Assembly: GCF_024753545.1 (NCBI RefSeq)
Contig: NZ_JANTOO010000009.1
Span: 124,001-188,000, forward strand
DNA from: Lysinibacillus pinottii
GTDB taxonomy: Bacteria; Bacillota; Bacilli; Bacillales_A; Planococcaceae
Reading direction: 5' to 3'
DNA: 64,000 nt
The number at the start of each line of letters is the position of its first letter. Position 1 is the stretch's first letter. Shown piece by piece: positions 17,071 through 24,830 of this stretch. The position numbers and the translations under genes were made by a program. The notes beneath the pieces are model-generated. The model ran no database searches. It was not told the DNA's origin and saw nothing but the letters and a program-made list of their open reading frames with translations.

Positions 17071-17867
17071 TGTCGATTCGTGTAGCTATTGCAGGAGCAA
17101 GAGGAAAAATGGGGGCTGAGGCTGTACATACGGTCATGAAACATGACAAAATGGAATTAGTAGCTGTACTAGATTATAAGGAAGTAGGAAAAACATTAGC
17201 TGATTTAGACATGTTCCCAGCGAGCTATACAGTACCTATATTTACGGAAATGCATGATCTTGTAGAAGCAACTTCTCCAGACGTATTAGTGGATTTAACG
17301 AACCCACATTCTGTATACAATCATACTAAAGAAGCGTTGAATTTAAATGTACGACCTGTAATTGGTACAACAGGATTTACTGATGCACAACTAGAGGAAT
17401 TATCAACCATTGCCAAAGAAAAAGAGTTAGGCTGCATTATTGCACCAAACTTTGCGATTGGCGCTATCCTGATGATGAAATTTGCGAAAGAAGCGGCCAA
17501 ATACTTACCAGATGTAGAAATTATTGAAATGCATCATGATCAAAAACTTGATGCACCCTCTGGAACAGCTGTGAAAACAGCTCAATTAATACAAGAGGCA
17601 CGTACGCAAAAGACTCAGGGGCATCCAGAAGAAAAAGAAACCATTGAAGGTGCAAGAGGTGGAGACTTTGATGGCATGCGCATCCACTCTGTTCGCTTAC
17701 CTGGTTTAGTGGCACACCAGCAAGTATTATTTGGTGGAGATGGGCAGCTTTTAACAATTCGCCATGATTCATTAAATCGAAATTCATTTATGTCGGGCAT
17801 TGCCTTTTGTGTAGAAGAGGTTATGAAAATGGATCAACTTGTTTATGGTTTAGAAAACATCATCTAA
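17067..17867 (+). CDS. dapB: 4-hydroxy-tetrahydrodipicolinate reductase
   Basis: A 266-aa NAD(P)H-dependent reductase of the lysine and dipicolinate pathway; dipicolinate is also needed for spore heat resistance. The dinucleotide-binding loop GARGKMG lies near residue 9, TGTTGF-like substrate-domain residues near 100, and the catalytic EMHHDQKLDAPSGTA near 153. ATG at 17067 follows AAAGGA at 17055-17060; the next codon is also ATG, so the start could be 3 nt later. Confidence 0.97.
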   Translation: MMSIRVAIAGARGKMGAEAVHTVMKHDKMELVAVLDYKEVGKTLADLDMFPASYTVPIFTEMHDLVEATSPDVLVDLTNPHSVYNHTKEALNLNVRPVIGTTGFTDAQLEELSTIAKEKELGCIIAPNFAIGAILMMKFAKEAAKYLPDVEIIEMHHDQKLDAPSGTAVKTAQLIQEARTQKTQGHPEEKETIEGARGGDFDGMRIHSVRLPGLVAHQQVLFGGDGQLLTIRHDSLNRNSFMSGIAFCVEEVMKMDQLVYGLENII

Positions 17868-17886
17868 AGATTGGGATGGAAGCTAT

Positions 17887-18291
17887 ATGAAAATCGCATT
17901 GATTGCACATGATCGTAAAAAAGATAATTTAGTACAGTTTGCTATTGCTTACAAAGAAATTTTACTTGAACATTCACTTTATGCTACCGGTACAACAGGA
18001 CAGCGTGTCATTGAAGCCACTGGTTTAGAGGTAACACGATTTCGTTCAGGTCCACTTGGTGGCGACCAACAAATTGGCGCAATGATTGCCAACAATGATA
18101 TGGATATGGTTATTTTTTTCCGAGATCCATTAACAGCACAGCCACATGAGCCAGATGTTTCTGCACTTATCCGTCTTTGTGATGTTTACCAAGTGCCACT
18201 GGCGACAAATATGGGGACAGCAGAAATATTATTAAAAGGCCTACAAGAAGGCTTTGTGGATTGGAGACTGATACAAGAAAGACGTAACTAA
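17887..18291 (+). CDS. mgsA: Methylglyoxal synthase
   Basis: A 134-aa enzyme that converts dihydroxyacetone phosphate to methylglyoxal and phosphate, a bypass that relieves sugar-phosphate stress. Signature segments are ALIAHDRKKDNLV at the N-terminus, TTGQRV near residue 38, GPLGGDQQIGAMI near 56 and FFRDPLTAQPHEPDV near 77, including the catalytic aspartates and histidine. It lies 19 nt after dapB, as in B. subtilis. Methylglyoxal is detoxified with bacillithiol, so linkage to bshA makes physiological sense (inference). Confidence 0.96.
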   Translation: MKIALIAHDRKKDNLVQFAIAYKEILLEHSLYATGTTGQRVIEATGLEVTRFRSGPLGGDQQIGAMIANNDMDMVIFFRDPLTAQPHEPDVSALIRLCDVYQVPLATNMGTAEILLKGLQEGFVDWRLIQERRN

Positions 18292-18324
18292 TAAAAGACG
18301 TGATTTAGAAAGGATGATCATCGA

Positions 18325-19470
18325 ATGAAAAAGCTAAAAATCGGCATTACCTGTTATCCAACAGTTGGAGGCTCTGGTGTAATTGCAACAGAATTAGGCA
18401 AAATGCTTGCAGAAAGAGGGCATGAAATTCATTTCATTACCTCAAGCGTACCATTTCGATTGAATAAAATTTATCCAACCGTCTTTTTCCATGAAGTCGA
18501 AGTTAATAATTATTCAGTGTTTCAATATTCACCATACGATATTGCATTAGCGAGTAAAATGGCAGACGTCATCAAGGATGAAGAGTTGGATGTGTTGCAT
18601 GTGCATTACGCAATTCCACATGCAGTATGTGCTGTGTTAGCACGTGAAATGAGTGGGCGAGATATTGGCATCGTTACAACACTTCATGGCACAGATATAT
18701 CAGTGCTTGGGCAGGATTCTACGCTTTCACAGGCCATTAAGTATGGAATTGATAAATCTGATATTGTGACGACCGTGTCACACGCATTAAAAGAACAAAC
18801 TTATGAATTAATTGATACAGTTAAGCCCATTGAAACCATTTATAACTTTGTGGATGAACGTGAGTACTTCCCTCGTAATTCCAGAAACCTAAAAGAGCAA
18901 TTTGGTATTCAAGAAGATGAAAAAGTTCTCATCCATGTATCTAACTTCCGCAAAATCAAGAATCTTCCACATATTATTGAAGCCTTTATGAAAATACGTG
19001 CTAATGTGAAGGCAAAGCTCTTATTAGTGGGTGATGGGCCCGAAAAGCATCGTGTAATGGACCAAGTAAAGGAAAGTCCATATATGAAGGATGTTCTATT
19101 TTTAGGAAAACAAGAAAATTTAGCTGAGCTATATGCTATTAGTGACCTAAAATTGTTACTTTCTCAACAGGAATCGTTTGGACTGGTTTTATTAGAGGCA
19201 ATGGCTTGTGGAGTACCTTGTATTGGAACAAATGTAGGGGGTATCCCGGAAGTCATTGAACATGGTGTGGATGGCTTTATTGTGGACTTAGGAGATACTG
19301 AAACGGTAGCTGAATATGCTGTTCAGTTGTTGCAAGATGAGGAAAAATTGCTGCGTTTCAGAGAGGCAGCCATTCGAGCAGTCGGCGACAAATTCCACTC
19401 GTCCAAAATTGTAGAACAATACGAAAATCTGTACGAGAAGGTTGCGGAAAGAAATCATGCAAAACAATAA
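18325..19470 (+). CDS. bshA: N-acetyl-alpha-D-glucosaminyl-L-malate synthase BshA
   Basis: A 381-aa GT4-family retaining glycosyltransferase catalysing the first step of bacillithiol synthesis (UDP-GlcNAc plus L-malate). The N-terminal donor/acceptor segment PTVGGSGVIATELGKML lies near residue 11, and the nucleotide-sugar motif ESFGLVLLEAMACGVP near 287 contains the E-x7-E pair. B. subtilis has bshB1 (deacetylase) between mgsA and bshA. Here only 33 nt separate the two genes, so the deacetylase must be encoded elsewhere if the pathway is complete. Confidence 0.95.
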   Translation: MKKLKIGITCYPTVGGSGVIATELGKMLAERGHEIHFITSSVPFRLNKIYPTVFFHEVEVNNYSVFQYSPYDIALASKMADVIKDEELDVLHVHYAIPHAVCAVLAREMSGRDIGIVTTLHGTDISVLGQDSTLSQAIKYGIDKSDIVTTVSHALKEQTYELIDTVKPIETIYNFVDEREYFPRNSRNLKEQFGIQEDEKVLIHVSNFRKIKNLPHIIEAFMKIRANVKAKLLLVGDGPEKHRVMDQVKESPYMKDVLFLGKQENLAELYAISDLKLLLSQQESFGLVLLEAMACGVPCIGTNVGGIPEVIEHGVDGFIVDLGDTETVAEYAVQLLQDEEKLLRFREAAIRAVGDKFHSSKIVEQYENLYEKVAERNHAKQ

Positions 19471-20635
19471 AGAATGGCAAACAGCCTATTCAGTAATTGA
19501 ACAATTAGAACAAGCAGGCTTTGAGGCAGTTATTGTAGGTGGAGCTGTTAGGGATGCTTTACTGAATCGCCCTGCGCATGATGTCGATGTTGCGACAAAC
19601 GCGCTGCCTGAAGAGGTAAAGTCAGTTTTTCAACGGACTGTAGATATTGGAATTCAGCATGGGACGGTACTTGTTATCGTACCTGCTGGGCCAGTTGAGG
19701 TAACAACTTATCGTACAGATGGGGAATATACAGACCATCGAAGACCCGATAAAGTGCAATTCGTTCGCTCTCTGCAAGACGATTTACAACGCCGTGATTT
19801 TACAATGAATGCCATCGCTATGCGTCATGATGGCACTTTTGTTGATTATTACGGGGGTCGTCAAGATATTGAACTTCGTGTTATTCGAGCTGTTGGAGAT
19901 GCTGACAAACGTTTTGCTGAGGATGCCTTGCGCATGTTACGAGCAATTCGTTTTTCAGCACAGCTTGATTTCACAATAGCGAAAGATACTATGACTGCGA
20001 TACAAAATAGAGCGCCCGATATCGCTTTTATTGCAAAAGAACGAATTAAAGCAGAGCTAGATAAGCTATGGCTTGGAACGTCCGTTTTTAGTGGCCTTCA
20101 AAAATTAGAGGAAAGTGGCTTGGCAGCTTATTTACATGGGAATTTTCAGGCTCATCGCTGGTATGATTTTCGGACTGAGGACAAGCATGTAGGCTGGGCT
20201 TATTTTGCTTTACTTCAAGGTGCAAATTGGCGAGAGATTCTACGGGATTATCGATTGTCCAATAAAGAAATGGCGTTCGTTAAAGCTGTATTGACAGCCT
20301 ATGAAGCGTTAAATAGTGGCTGGACAAACATTCATTATTTTACCTACAAAGAACAGGAGTTAGAAGCAGCCATATATTTCGCAAAACTACTCCAACTGGA
20401 CGTTTGTTTACCTAGCCAGCCTATTCGTGTATTACAGGATCAGCTACCCATTCAACAGAAGCAAGAAGTTGTGGTGAATGGAGCGGATTTACTTAAATGG
20501 TCTGGAAAAAAGGGAGGCCCTTGGGTAAAAGAAGTATTAGGCGACATACTGGAAGCCATAATTCATAATGAACTTGAAAATGACCAGGAGCGTATAAAAA
20601 ATTGGCTAGATTGCCACTACTTCCATGAAGCGTAA
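19457..20635 (+). CDS. cca: CCA tRNA nucleotidyltransferase
   Basis: A 392-aa class II nucleotidyltransferase that adds or repairs the 3' CCA end of tRNAs. VGGAVRDALL near residue 27, the catalytic DVDVAT near 44 and RRDFTMNAIA near 111 mark the head and neck domains; the helical body and tail follow. It overlaps the bshA end by 14 nt. I prefer ATG at 19457 (GGAAAG 5 nt upstream) over the TTG at 19442, because family members begin only about 25 residues before VGGAVRD. Confidence 0.95.
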   Translation: MQNNKEWQTAYSVIEQLEQAGFEAVIVGGAVRDALLNRPAHDVDVATNALPEEVKSVFQRTVDIGIQHGTVLVIVPAGPVEVTTYRTDGEYTDHRRPDKVQFVRSLQDDLQRRDFTMNAIAMRHDGTFVDYYGGRQDIELRVIRAVGDADKRFAEDALRMLRAIRFSAQLDFTIAKDTMTAIQNRAPDIAFIAKERIKAELDKLWLGTSVFSGLQKLEESGLAAYLHGNFQAHRWYDFRTEDKHVGWAYFALLQGANWREILRDYRLSNKEMAFVKAVLTAYEALNSGWTNIHYFTYKEQELEAAIYFAKLLQLDVCLPSQPIRVLQDQLPIQQKQEVVVNGADLLKWSGKKGGPWVKEVLGDILEAIIHNELENDQERIKNWLDCHYFHEA

Positions 20636-20652
20636 GCATATATATATTGACA

Positions 20653-20693
20653 ACAAGCCGTCTCAGGAAAATGTGGGACGGCTTGTCATTTTA
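20653..20693 (+). terminator. Terminator after cca
   Basis: ACAAGCCGTC pairs with GACGGCTTGT around a 14-nt loop; a modest T-rich tail (CATTTTAT) follows. It implies that birA has its own promoter. Confidence 0.7.
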
Positions 20694-20780
20694 TATCACT
20701 GATGGTCATTTCAGTTGATTTACAGTATGATGAAGTATAGTTACATAAAAAGCGGAGTTTACAAAAGGATTGATGTGAAC

Positions 20781-21764
20781 ATGACAATTTCCATAAAAGA
20801 CGAAATTTTAAAAAGAATACTGGCTGCCAATGGAGAAGCAGTTTCAGGTCAAGAATTAGCGGATTCCCTTGGTGTCTCAAGGACGGCTGTCTGGAAACAT
20901 ATGCAGACATTACAAGAAGAAGGCTACACGTTTGAAACGATAAAGAAAAAAGGCTATGTATTAACAGGTGTACCAAATAGTTTAAGTCCCACACAAATTG
21001 ACCTTTTTTTAAAAACAGAGCATTTTGGAAGAAAAATTCATTATTTCGATGTTGTAGATTCCACACAAACGATTGCCCATAAACTTGCACAAGAGGGTGC
21101 ACCACATGGCACAGTCATTATTGGTGAAGAGCAAACAGCAGGTCGAGGTCGGATGGCTCGTCCGTGGGAATCAGTGCATGGTAGCGGTATTTGGATGACG
21201 ATTATCGTTCGACCTGATGTCACACCTCAACAGGCATCCTCTTATACGCTTGTTGTCGCAGTGGCTGTCACAATGGCCATTACAACACTCTATAAAGATA
21301 TTGAGCCAGCTATCAAATGGCCCAATGATTTATTAATTAATGGAAAAAAATGTACAGGTATTTTGACGGAGATGCAGGCAGAGGCAGATCTGGTACAGGC
21401 ATTACTAGTTGGCATTGGAATAAACGCTAACCAGGAGGCAGCCGATTTCTCATCAAATATTGCGGAGATTGCTACTTCACTACGATTAGAAGCAGGTGAG
21501 GAAATTAATCGTGCAGCACTTGTAGCATTAATTTTACAGTACCTTGAGCAATTTACAGAGCTATATGTCGAAGAAGGATTTGCAAGTATTAAAACCCTAT
21601 GGGAGCAGCTGTCTTGTACGATTGGTCAGCGTATTGAGGTGACGACAATACGAGAACGCTTTGAAGGGATAGCTAGTGGAATTACAGATGATGGGGTGCT
21701 ACAGCTTACACAAGATGATGGTTTGGTCCGCACCATTTATGCAGGAGATATCAAAATACTATAA
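20781..21764 (+). CDS. birA: Bifunctional biotin ligase/biotin operon repressor BirA
   Basis: A 328-aa protein that biotinylates acetyl-CoA carboxylase and, with biotinyl-AMP, represses biotin genes. The winged-helix DNA-binding domain covers about residues 5-60 (SGQELADSLGVSRTAVWKHM), the biotin/ATP-binding loop AGRGRMARPW lies near 119, and WPNDLLINGKKCTGIL near 180 holds the catalytic lysines. ATG at 20781 is placed 11 nt after AAAGGA; GTG at 20775 is possible. A weak TTGATT-15-TATAGT lies upstream. The window holds no bio genes. Confidence 0.93.
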   Translation: MTISIKDEILKRILAANGEAVSGQELADSLGVSRTAVWKHMQTLQEEGYTFETIKKKGYVLTGVPNSLSPTQIDLFLKTEHFGRKIHYFDVVDSTQTIAHKLAQEGAPHGTVIIGEEQTAGRGRMARPWESVHGSGIWMTIIVRPDVTPQQASSYTLVVAVAVTMAITTLYKDIEPAIKWPNDLLINGKKCTGILTEMQAEADLVQALLVGIGINANQEAADFSSNIAEIATSLRLEAGEEINRAALVALILQYLEQFTELYVEEGFASIKTLWEQLSCTIGQRIEVTTIRERFEGIASGITDDGVLQLTQDDGLVRTIYAGDIKIL

Positions 21765-21767
21765 AAA

Positions 21768-21800
21768 AGAAGCTGCAAGGTGTGTACCTGCAGCTTTTTT
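21768..21800. terminator. Bidirectional terminator between birA and DUF4097 gene
   Basis: AAGCTGCAAGG pairs with CCTGCAGCTT (one bulged A), flanked by an A-run and a T-run, and lies between convergent genes. Confidence 0.85.
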
Positions 21801-21817
21801 GATGACTTCAATTATTA

Positions 21818-22654
21818 TTATTTGAGTGAAACATTGACATCACCGTGCGATAAAGAAACGTTCAGCTGGTCATCACCCTTGTAAAGCTGAGTGACCTTGC
21901 CATTTTCTTCTGTGCCATTAACCGTTATATCCCCAAAACTTGTTTTTACTTCATAACCAAGATCACTTTGTTTATTTTGTAAGTGAAGCGTTGCATCTCC
22001 AAAGCTAGATGTAATGGTTGATGTCCCATTTAAAGTTCCAGCAATATGAATATCACCATGCTCACTTTCGATGTTTACACCATTACTAGAATATTGCTTG
22101 AACGTTAAATCCCCAAAGTCCTGTGTAATCTCTGTTTTCTCTCCAGTTATGTTGTTGAAGGTAATATCTCCGTAATTTTGCATTAAATTTAGCTGTTGAT
22201 AATGCAACCCTCGAAGTGTTGTATCCCCGAATTCACTATCTATTACAATCGCCTCTATGCTAGTATTTGCTGGAACATAGATTTTGATAGAGGGAGAAGA
22301 AAAGCTAGAGAAGCCAAATGCAAACCCATTTTTTTTCTTTGCCTTTGTTTCAATCTGTAAAGTTCCATCTTCAACATGATACGAGACGTCTTGTTGTTCG
22401 AGTACATTCGTTTCCAGTTTATAATTGTCTTCAGTTGAGACAATGGTAATATCCCCATAATCATTCACGATATTTATACTAGTAAACTTATCTAGGTTAT
22501 ATGATTCATGAATTAGTTTATGGCTACCTGGCACGTGAAGGCCATCCCCATCTTTGATAATGAACCATCGACCTCCTGAAAAATAGCCGACCAATGTCAG
22601 TAAAATACCTAATGCAATTATGGTTATGGCAACAAGGGAGTTTTTAGAAGTCAT
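21818..22654 (-). CDS. DUF4097 beta-strand-repeat membrane-anchored protein
   Basis: A 278-aa protein with an N-terminal membrane helix (about residues 8-26) followed by a repetitive, extracytoplasmic beta-helix-like domain. A G-D-I/T-x-(hydrophobic) pattern recurs (YGDITIV, FGDTTL, YGDITF, FGDLTF, HGDIHI, FGDATL, FGDITV, HGDVNV), giving about eight short rungs between residues 65 and 278. It is the last gene of padR-HAAS-DUF4097, with its ATG adjacent to the preceding stop and AAAGGAGG upstream. Such operons are associated with cell-envelope responses in Firmicutes; the specific role is unknown. Confidence 0.85.
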   Translation of the reverse strand: MTSKNSLVAITIIALGILLTLVGYFSGGRWFIIKDGDGLHVPGSHKLIHESYNLDKFTSINIVNDYGDITIVSTEDNYKLETNVLEQQDVSYHVEDGTLQIETKAKKKNGFAFGFSSFSSPSIKIYVPANTSIEAIVIDSEFGDTTLRGLHYQQLNLMQNYGDITFNNITGEKTEITQDFGDLTFKQYSSNGVNIESEHGDIHIAGTLNGTSTITSSFGDATLHLQNKQSDLGYEVKTSFGDITVNGTEENGKVTQLYKGDDQLNVSLSHGDVNVSLK

Positions 22655-23257
22655 TTACAGGCCTCCTTTCTTTGTTTTCGTTATTTTATGGAACAATCTG
22701 CCCAATGTTTCTACAGAGACCAGGACGGTTTTCTTAATAAAACGCGCAACGAATGGAAAGAGTAAGACACCCAACCCTGTAATGATTAAGCCAACCCCCA
22801 TAAATAATAATGCGGTTGGCCAATGCTCTGTTAAAATAAAGAATCCTGAAATAAGGGCAGCCATTCCGCCGATAAAAATACTTAAAATGCCAGCTCCAAT
22901 CGCAAAAATCAAACTAATAATGACAGCACCAAATGAGACAATAAGGGCGATAGCTGTTGCCAGAAGTGGTAAAGAAAGCGGTGCAGAAAGGATAGCTAGA
23001 ATAATAAGCCATATAGCTGTCATATTCTTTTTAGTCGATTTCTCCGAAGTGTTTTCTAAATCTTTCAAGGCAAAATCTGCCAATATTTGCGAGGCAACAT
23101 GAGAGGGGGAGCCTAGCTCTGAAATAACCTGTTGCTCATTTTCCTCGCCTGCTTCTTCAAAGTATTCTTCATAATAGGCAAGAGCCGTGTCTAACTCATG
23201 CGCAGGAAGTCGCCGTAATTTCCCTCGTAGCTTTTTCAAATAGCTATCTCTATCCAT
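22655..23257 (-). CDS. HAAS-domain (DUF1700) membrane protein
   Basis: A 200-aa protein. Residues 1-65 form the helical HAAS domain (FLKKLR-like start, then LDTALAYYEEYFEEAG and LGSPSHVASQI), and residues 75-185 hold three or four hydrophobic helices rich in Gly, Ala and Ile. HAAS domains are typically linked to PadR regulators and DUF4097 proteins, as here. Its start overlaps the padR end by 8 nt and it abuts the DUF4097 gene, so the three genes are one transcript. Whether it signals across the membrane or is structural is unknown. Confidence 0.85.
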   Translation of the reverse strand: MDRDSYLKKLRGKLRRLPAHELDTALAYYEEYFEEAGEENEQQVISELGSPSHVASQILADFALKDLENTSEKSTKKNMTAIWLIILAILSAPLSLPLLATAIALIVSFGAVIISLIFAIGAGILSIFIGGMAALISGFFILTEHWPTALLFMGVGLIITGLGVLLFPFVARFIKKTVLVSVETLGRLFHKITKTKKGGL

Positions 23258-23570
23258 CTATATTCCCTCCTAAAAGTACACAATCAACCTTTTCCTTATA
23301 CACTCGCCATTCTTTTAAAAGCTCTAATAATCGTATACGGCCATCCTCTGTAATTTGATAATAGCGTCTATTTCTACCTTGATAGGGCTGATCGTAGGTT
23401 GTTAAATAATCCGCTTTTTGTAAGCGACGTAATACGGGGTACAGTGTAGACTCTGAAATATCCATGACGGATTGTACTTGCTGAGTTAAGGAATAGCCGT
23501 ATGCATCTTCTTTGTCCACAATGGCCAATACACAAGCATCTAGTAAAGCTGAGCCAAGCTGAAATGTCAT
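23250..23570 (-). CDS. PadR family transcriptional regulator
   Basis: A 106-aa winged-helix protein of the short PadR type. Residues 8-85 form the PadR domain (LDACVLAIVDKEDAYGYSLT, then ESTLYPVLRRLQKADYL and the wing NRRYYQITEDGR). It is first in the operon and probably represses itself, because a near-perfect 24-bp dyad overlaps the -10 of its own promoter. The effector is unknown. Confidence 0.92.
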   Translation of the reverse strand: MTFQLGSALLDACVLAIVDKEDAYGYSLTQQVQSVMDISESTLYPVLRRLQKADYLTTYDQPYQGRNRRYYQITEDGRIRLLELLKEWRVYKEKVDCVLLGGNIDG

Positions 23571-23617
23571 CTTTCCACCTCACATTCATTACTTATACTT
23601 CATTTTATATTATATGC

Positions 23618-23641
23618 CATATAGTATGTGGATAGTATATG
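23618..23641. promoter_or_regulatory. Probable PadR operator (24-bp dyad)
   Basis: CATATAGTAT and ATAGTATATG form 10-bp inverted arms (one mismatch) around GTGG. The right arm covers the -10 of the padR promoter, the classic arrangement for autorepression. Confidence 0.6.
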
Positions 23642-23662
23642 ACGTATAGCATTGATTGTCAA
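23634..23662 (-). promoter_or_regulatory. Sigma-A promoter of padR operon
   Basis: On the minus strand, a perfect -35 TTGACA (23657-23662), a 17-nt spacer and TATACT (23634-23639), about 64 nt before the padR start. Confidence 0.8.
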
Positions 23663-23701
23663 ATTTTATAAATGAAAGTTGTTATTATTAGAAAATAATA
23701 T

Positions 23702-23730
23702 TTGAAGATTACAAGTTTTATTGTTATAGT
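23702..23730 (+). promoter_or_regulatory. Promoter of the panBCD leader
   Basis: TTGAAG (23702-23707), a 17-nt spacer and an extended -10 TGTTATAGT ending at 23730. Transcription would begin near 23737, leaving a leader of about 254 nt before panB. Confidence 0.65.
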
Positions 23731-23875
23731 ATGTGCTGAAGGGCAGTATCCATTGTGAACGGCACCTTCTAAACGCAAGATCCAATACGAACAAATATCT
23801 GCCTTGATCTTTATGACAGGGACGGAAGAAAACAATACGTTCAACAAGTAGCTCACTTTCAAAGTGAAGCTAGCA

Positions 23876-23906
23876 CCTCTTGCCGAGTTATGCAGGGGGC
23901 TTTTTG
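23876..23906 (+). terminator. First terminator-like hairpin in panB leader
   Basis: CCTCTTGC pairs with GCAGGGGG (two G-U) and is followed by CTTTTTG. It lies between the candidate regulatory stems and panB, so it could work as an attenuator. Confidence 0.5.
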
Positions 23907-23922
23907 CTAACGAACGAAACAC

Positions 23923-23965
23923 AACCCTTCTGTCCATTTTGGAACCGAGGGGTTTTTCTGTTTTC
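23923..23965 (+). terminator. Second terminator-like hairpin in panB leader
   Basis: AACCCTTC pairs with GAGGGGTT (one G-U), an inner TCC/GGA pair closes the loop, and TTTTTCTGTTTT follows. The panB ribosome binding site begins 12 nt downstream. Confidence 0.6.
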
Positions 23966-23990
23966 TTCCCTTAAAAAGGAGGACTACAAA

Positions 23991-24830
23991 ATGAAAACGA
24001 CAACAGATTTTTTAAAGATGAAAGCGGCAGGAGAGAAAATCGTGATGGTGACTGCCTACGATTATCCAGCCGCTAAATTTGCAGAGGCTGCTAATGTTGA
24101 CATGATTCTAGTAGGAGATTCACTTGGAATGGTTGTCCTTGGCTACGATTCTACAATGCCAGTGACTGTAGCAGACATGATTCATCATGCAAAAGCAACT
24201 CGACGTGGGGCGAAGGATACTTTTGTGGTAGTTGATATGCCATTTGGTTCCTATCATGGTGATGTCAATGAAACATTGAAAACGGCCATTTATATGATGC
24301 AAGAAACAGGTGCTGACGCCTTAAAAGTAGAAGGGGCAGGAGATATCATTCCGGTCATTCAAAAACTTACAACTGCAGGTATTCCAGTGGTTGCTCATTT
24401 AGGCTTACTGCCACAATCAGCAGGCGTACTTGGTGGATATAAGGTGCAGGGGAAAACGGCTGAACAGGCAACAAAACTTATTGAGGATGCCAAGCAGTGT
24501 GAAGAGGCTGGTGCATGTGCAGTCGTCTTGGAATGTATTCCACATCAGCTAACAGAAATTGTGTCAGCTCATCTTATCATTCCTACCATAGGTATTGGTG
24601 CAGGTGTAGAAGCAGATGGCCAAGTGTTGGTTTATCATGACATGTTAAGCTATGGCTCACATCATGTGCCAAAGTTTGTTCAACAATTTGCCAATATGGG
24701 GAAAGAGGCAAGTGAAGGAATGGTTCGCTATGTGGAAGCTGTCAAAGCAGGTACTTTCCCAGCACAGAAGCATTTCTTCACAATGAAAGAGGATGCATTA
24801 GACCAGCTATATGGAGGCGTCCAATCATGA
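23991..24830 (+). CDS. panB: 3-methyl-2-oxobutanoate hydroxymethyltransferase
   Basis: A 279-aa enzyme that uses methylenetetrahydrofolate to hydroxymethylate ketoisovalerate to ketopantoate. MVTAYDYPAAKFAE near residue 18, the metal-ligand GDSLGMVVLGY near 43, and VKVEGAGD-like and GIGAGVEADGQVLV segments (the latter near 204) are family signatures. The start is ATG at 23991 with AAAAAGGAGG; the ORF continues upstream through the leader without a ribosome site. It overlaps panC by 4 nt. Confidence 0.96.
   Translation: MKTTTDFLKMKAAGEKIVMVTAYDYPAAKFAEAANVDMILVGDSLGMVVLGYDSTMPVTVADMIHHAKATRRGAKDTFVVVDMPFGSYHGDVNETLKTAIYMMQETGADALKVEGAGDIIPVIQKLTTAGIPVVAHLGLLPQSAGVLGGYKVQGKTAEQATKLIEDAKQCEEAGACAVVLECIPHQLTEIVSAHLIIPTIGIGAGVEADGQVLVYHDMLSYGSHHVPKFVQQFANMGKEASEGMVRYVEAVKAGTFPAQKHFFTMKEDALDQLYGGVQS

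Larger units (their letters stand above)
23737..23990 (+). promoter_or_regulatory. Structured panB leader (candidate pan-motif RNA with attenuators)
   Basis: A long untranslated leader without a convincing ORF. GGCAGTAT near 23741 can pair with ATATCTGCC near 23795 (bulged T). The element AATACG, followed by CAA two bases later, occurs at 23784-23789 and again at 23834-23839, exactly 50 nt apart, which suggests two tandem units. A 10-bp hairpin with one bulged A lies at 23849-23872, followed by two terminator-like hairpins. The pan RNA motif, with tandem stems carrying bulged adenines, is known upstream of panB in Firmicutes. Assignment of this leader to that motif is an inference without a covariance model. 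Confidence 0.5.

Noticed and set aside
23737..23990. A T-box leader upstream of panB
   Set aside because: No T-box core (AAGGGTGGNACCGCG-like) is present, and the gene class does not fit.
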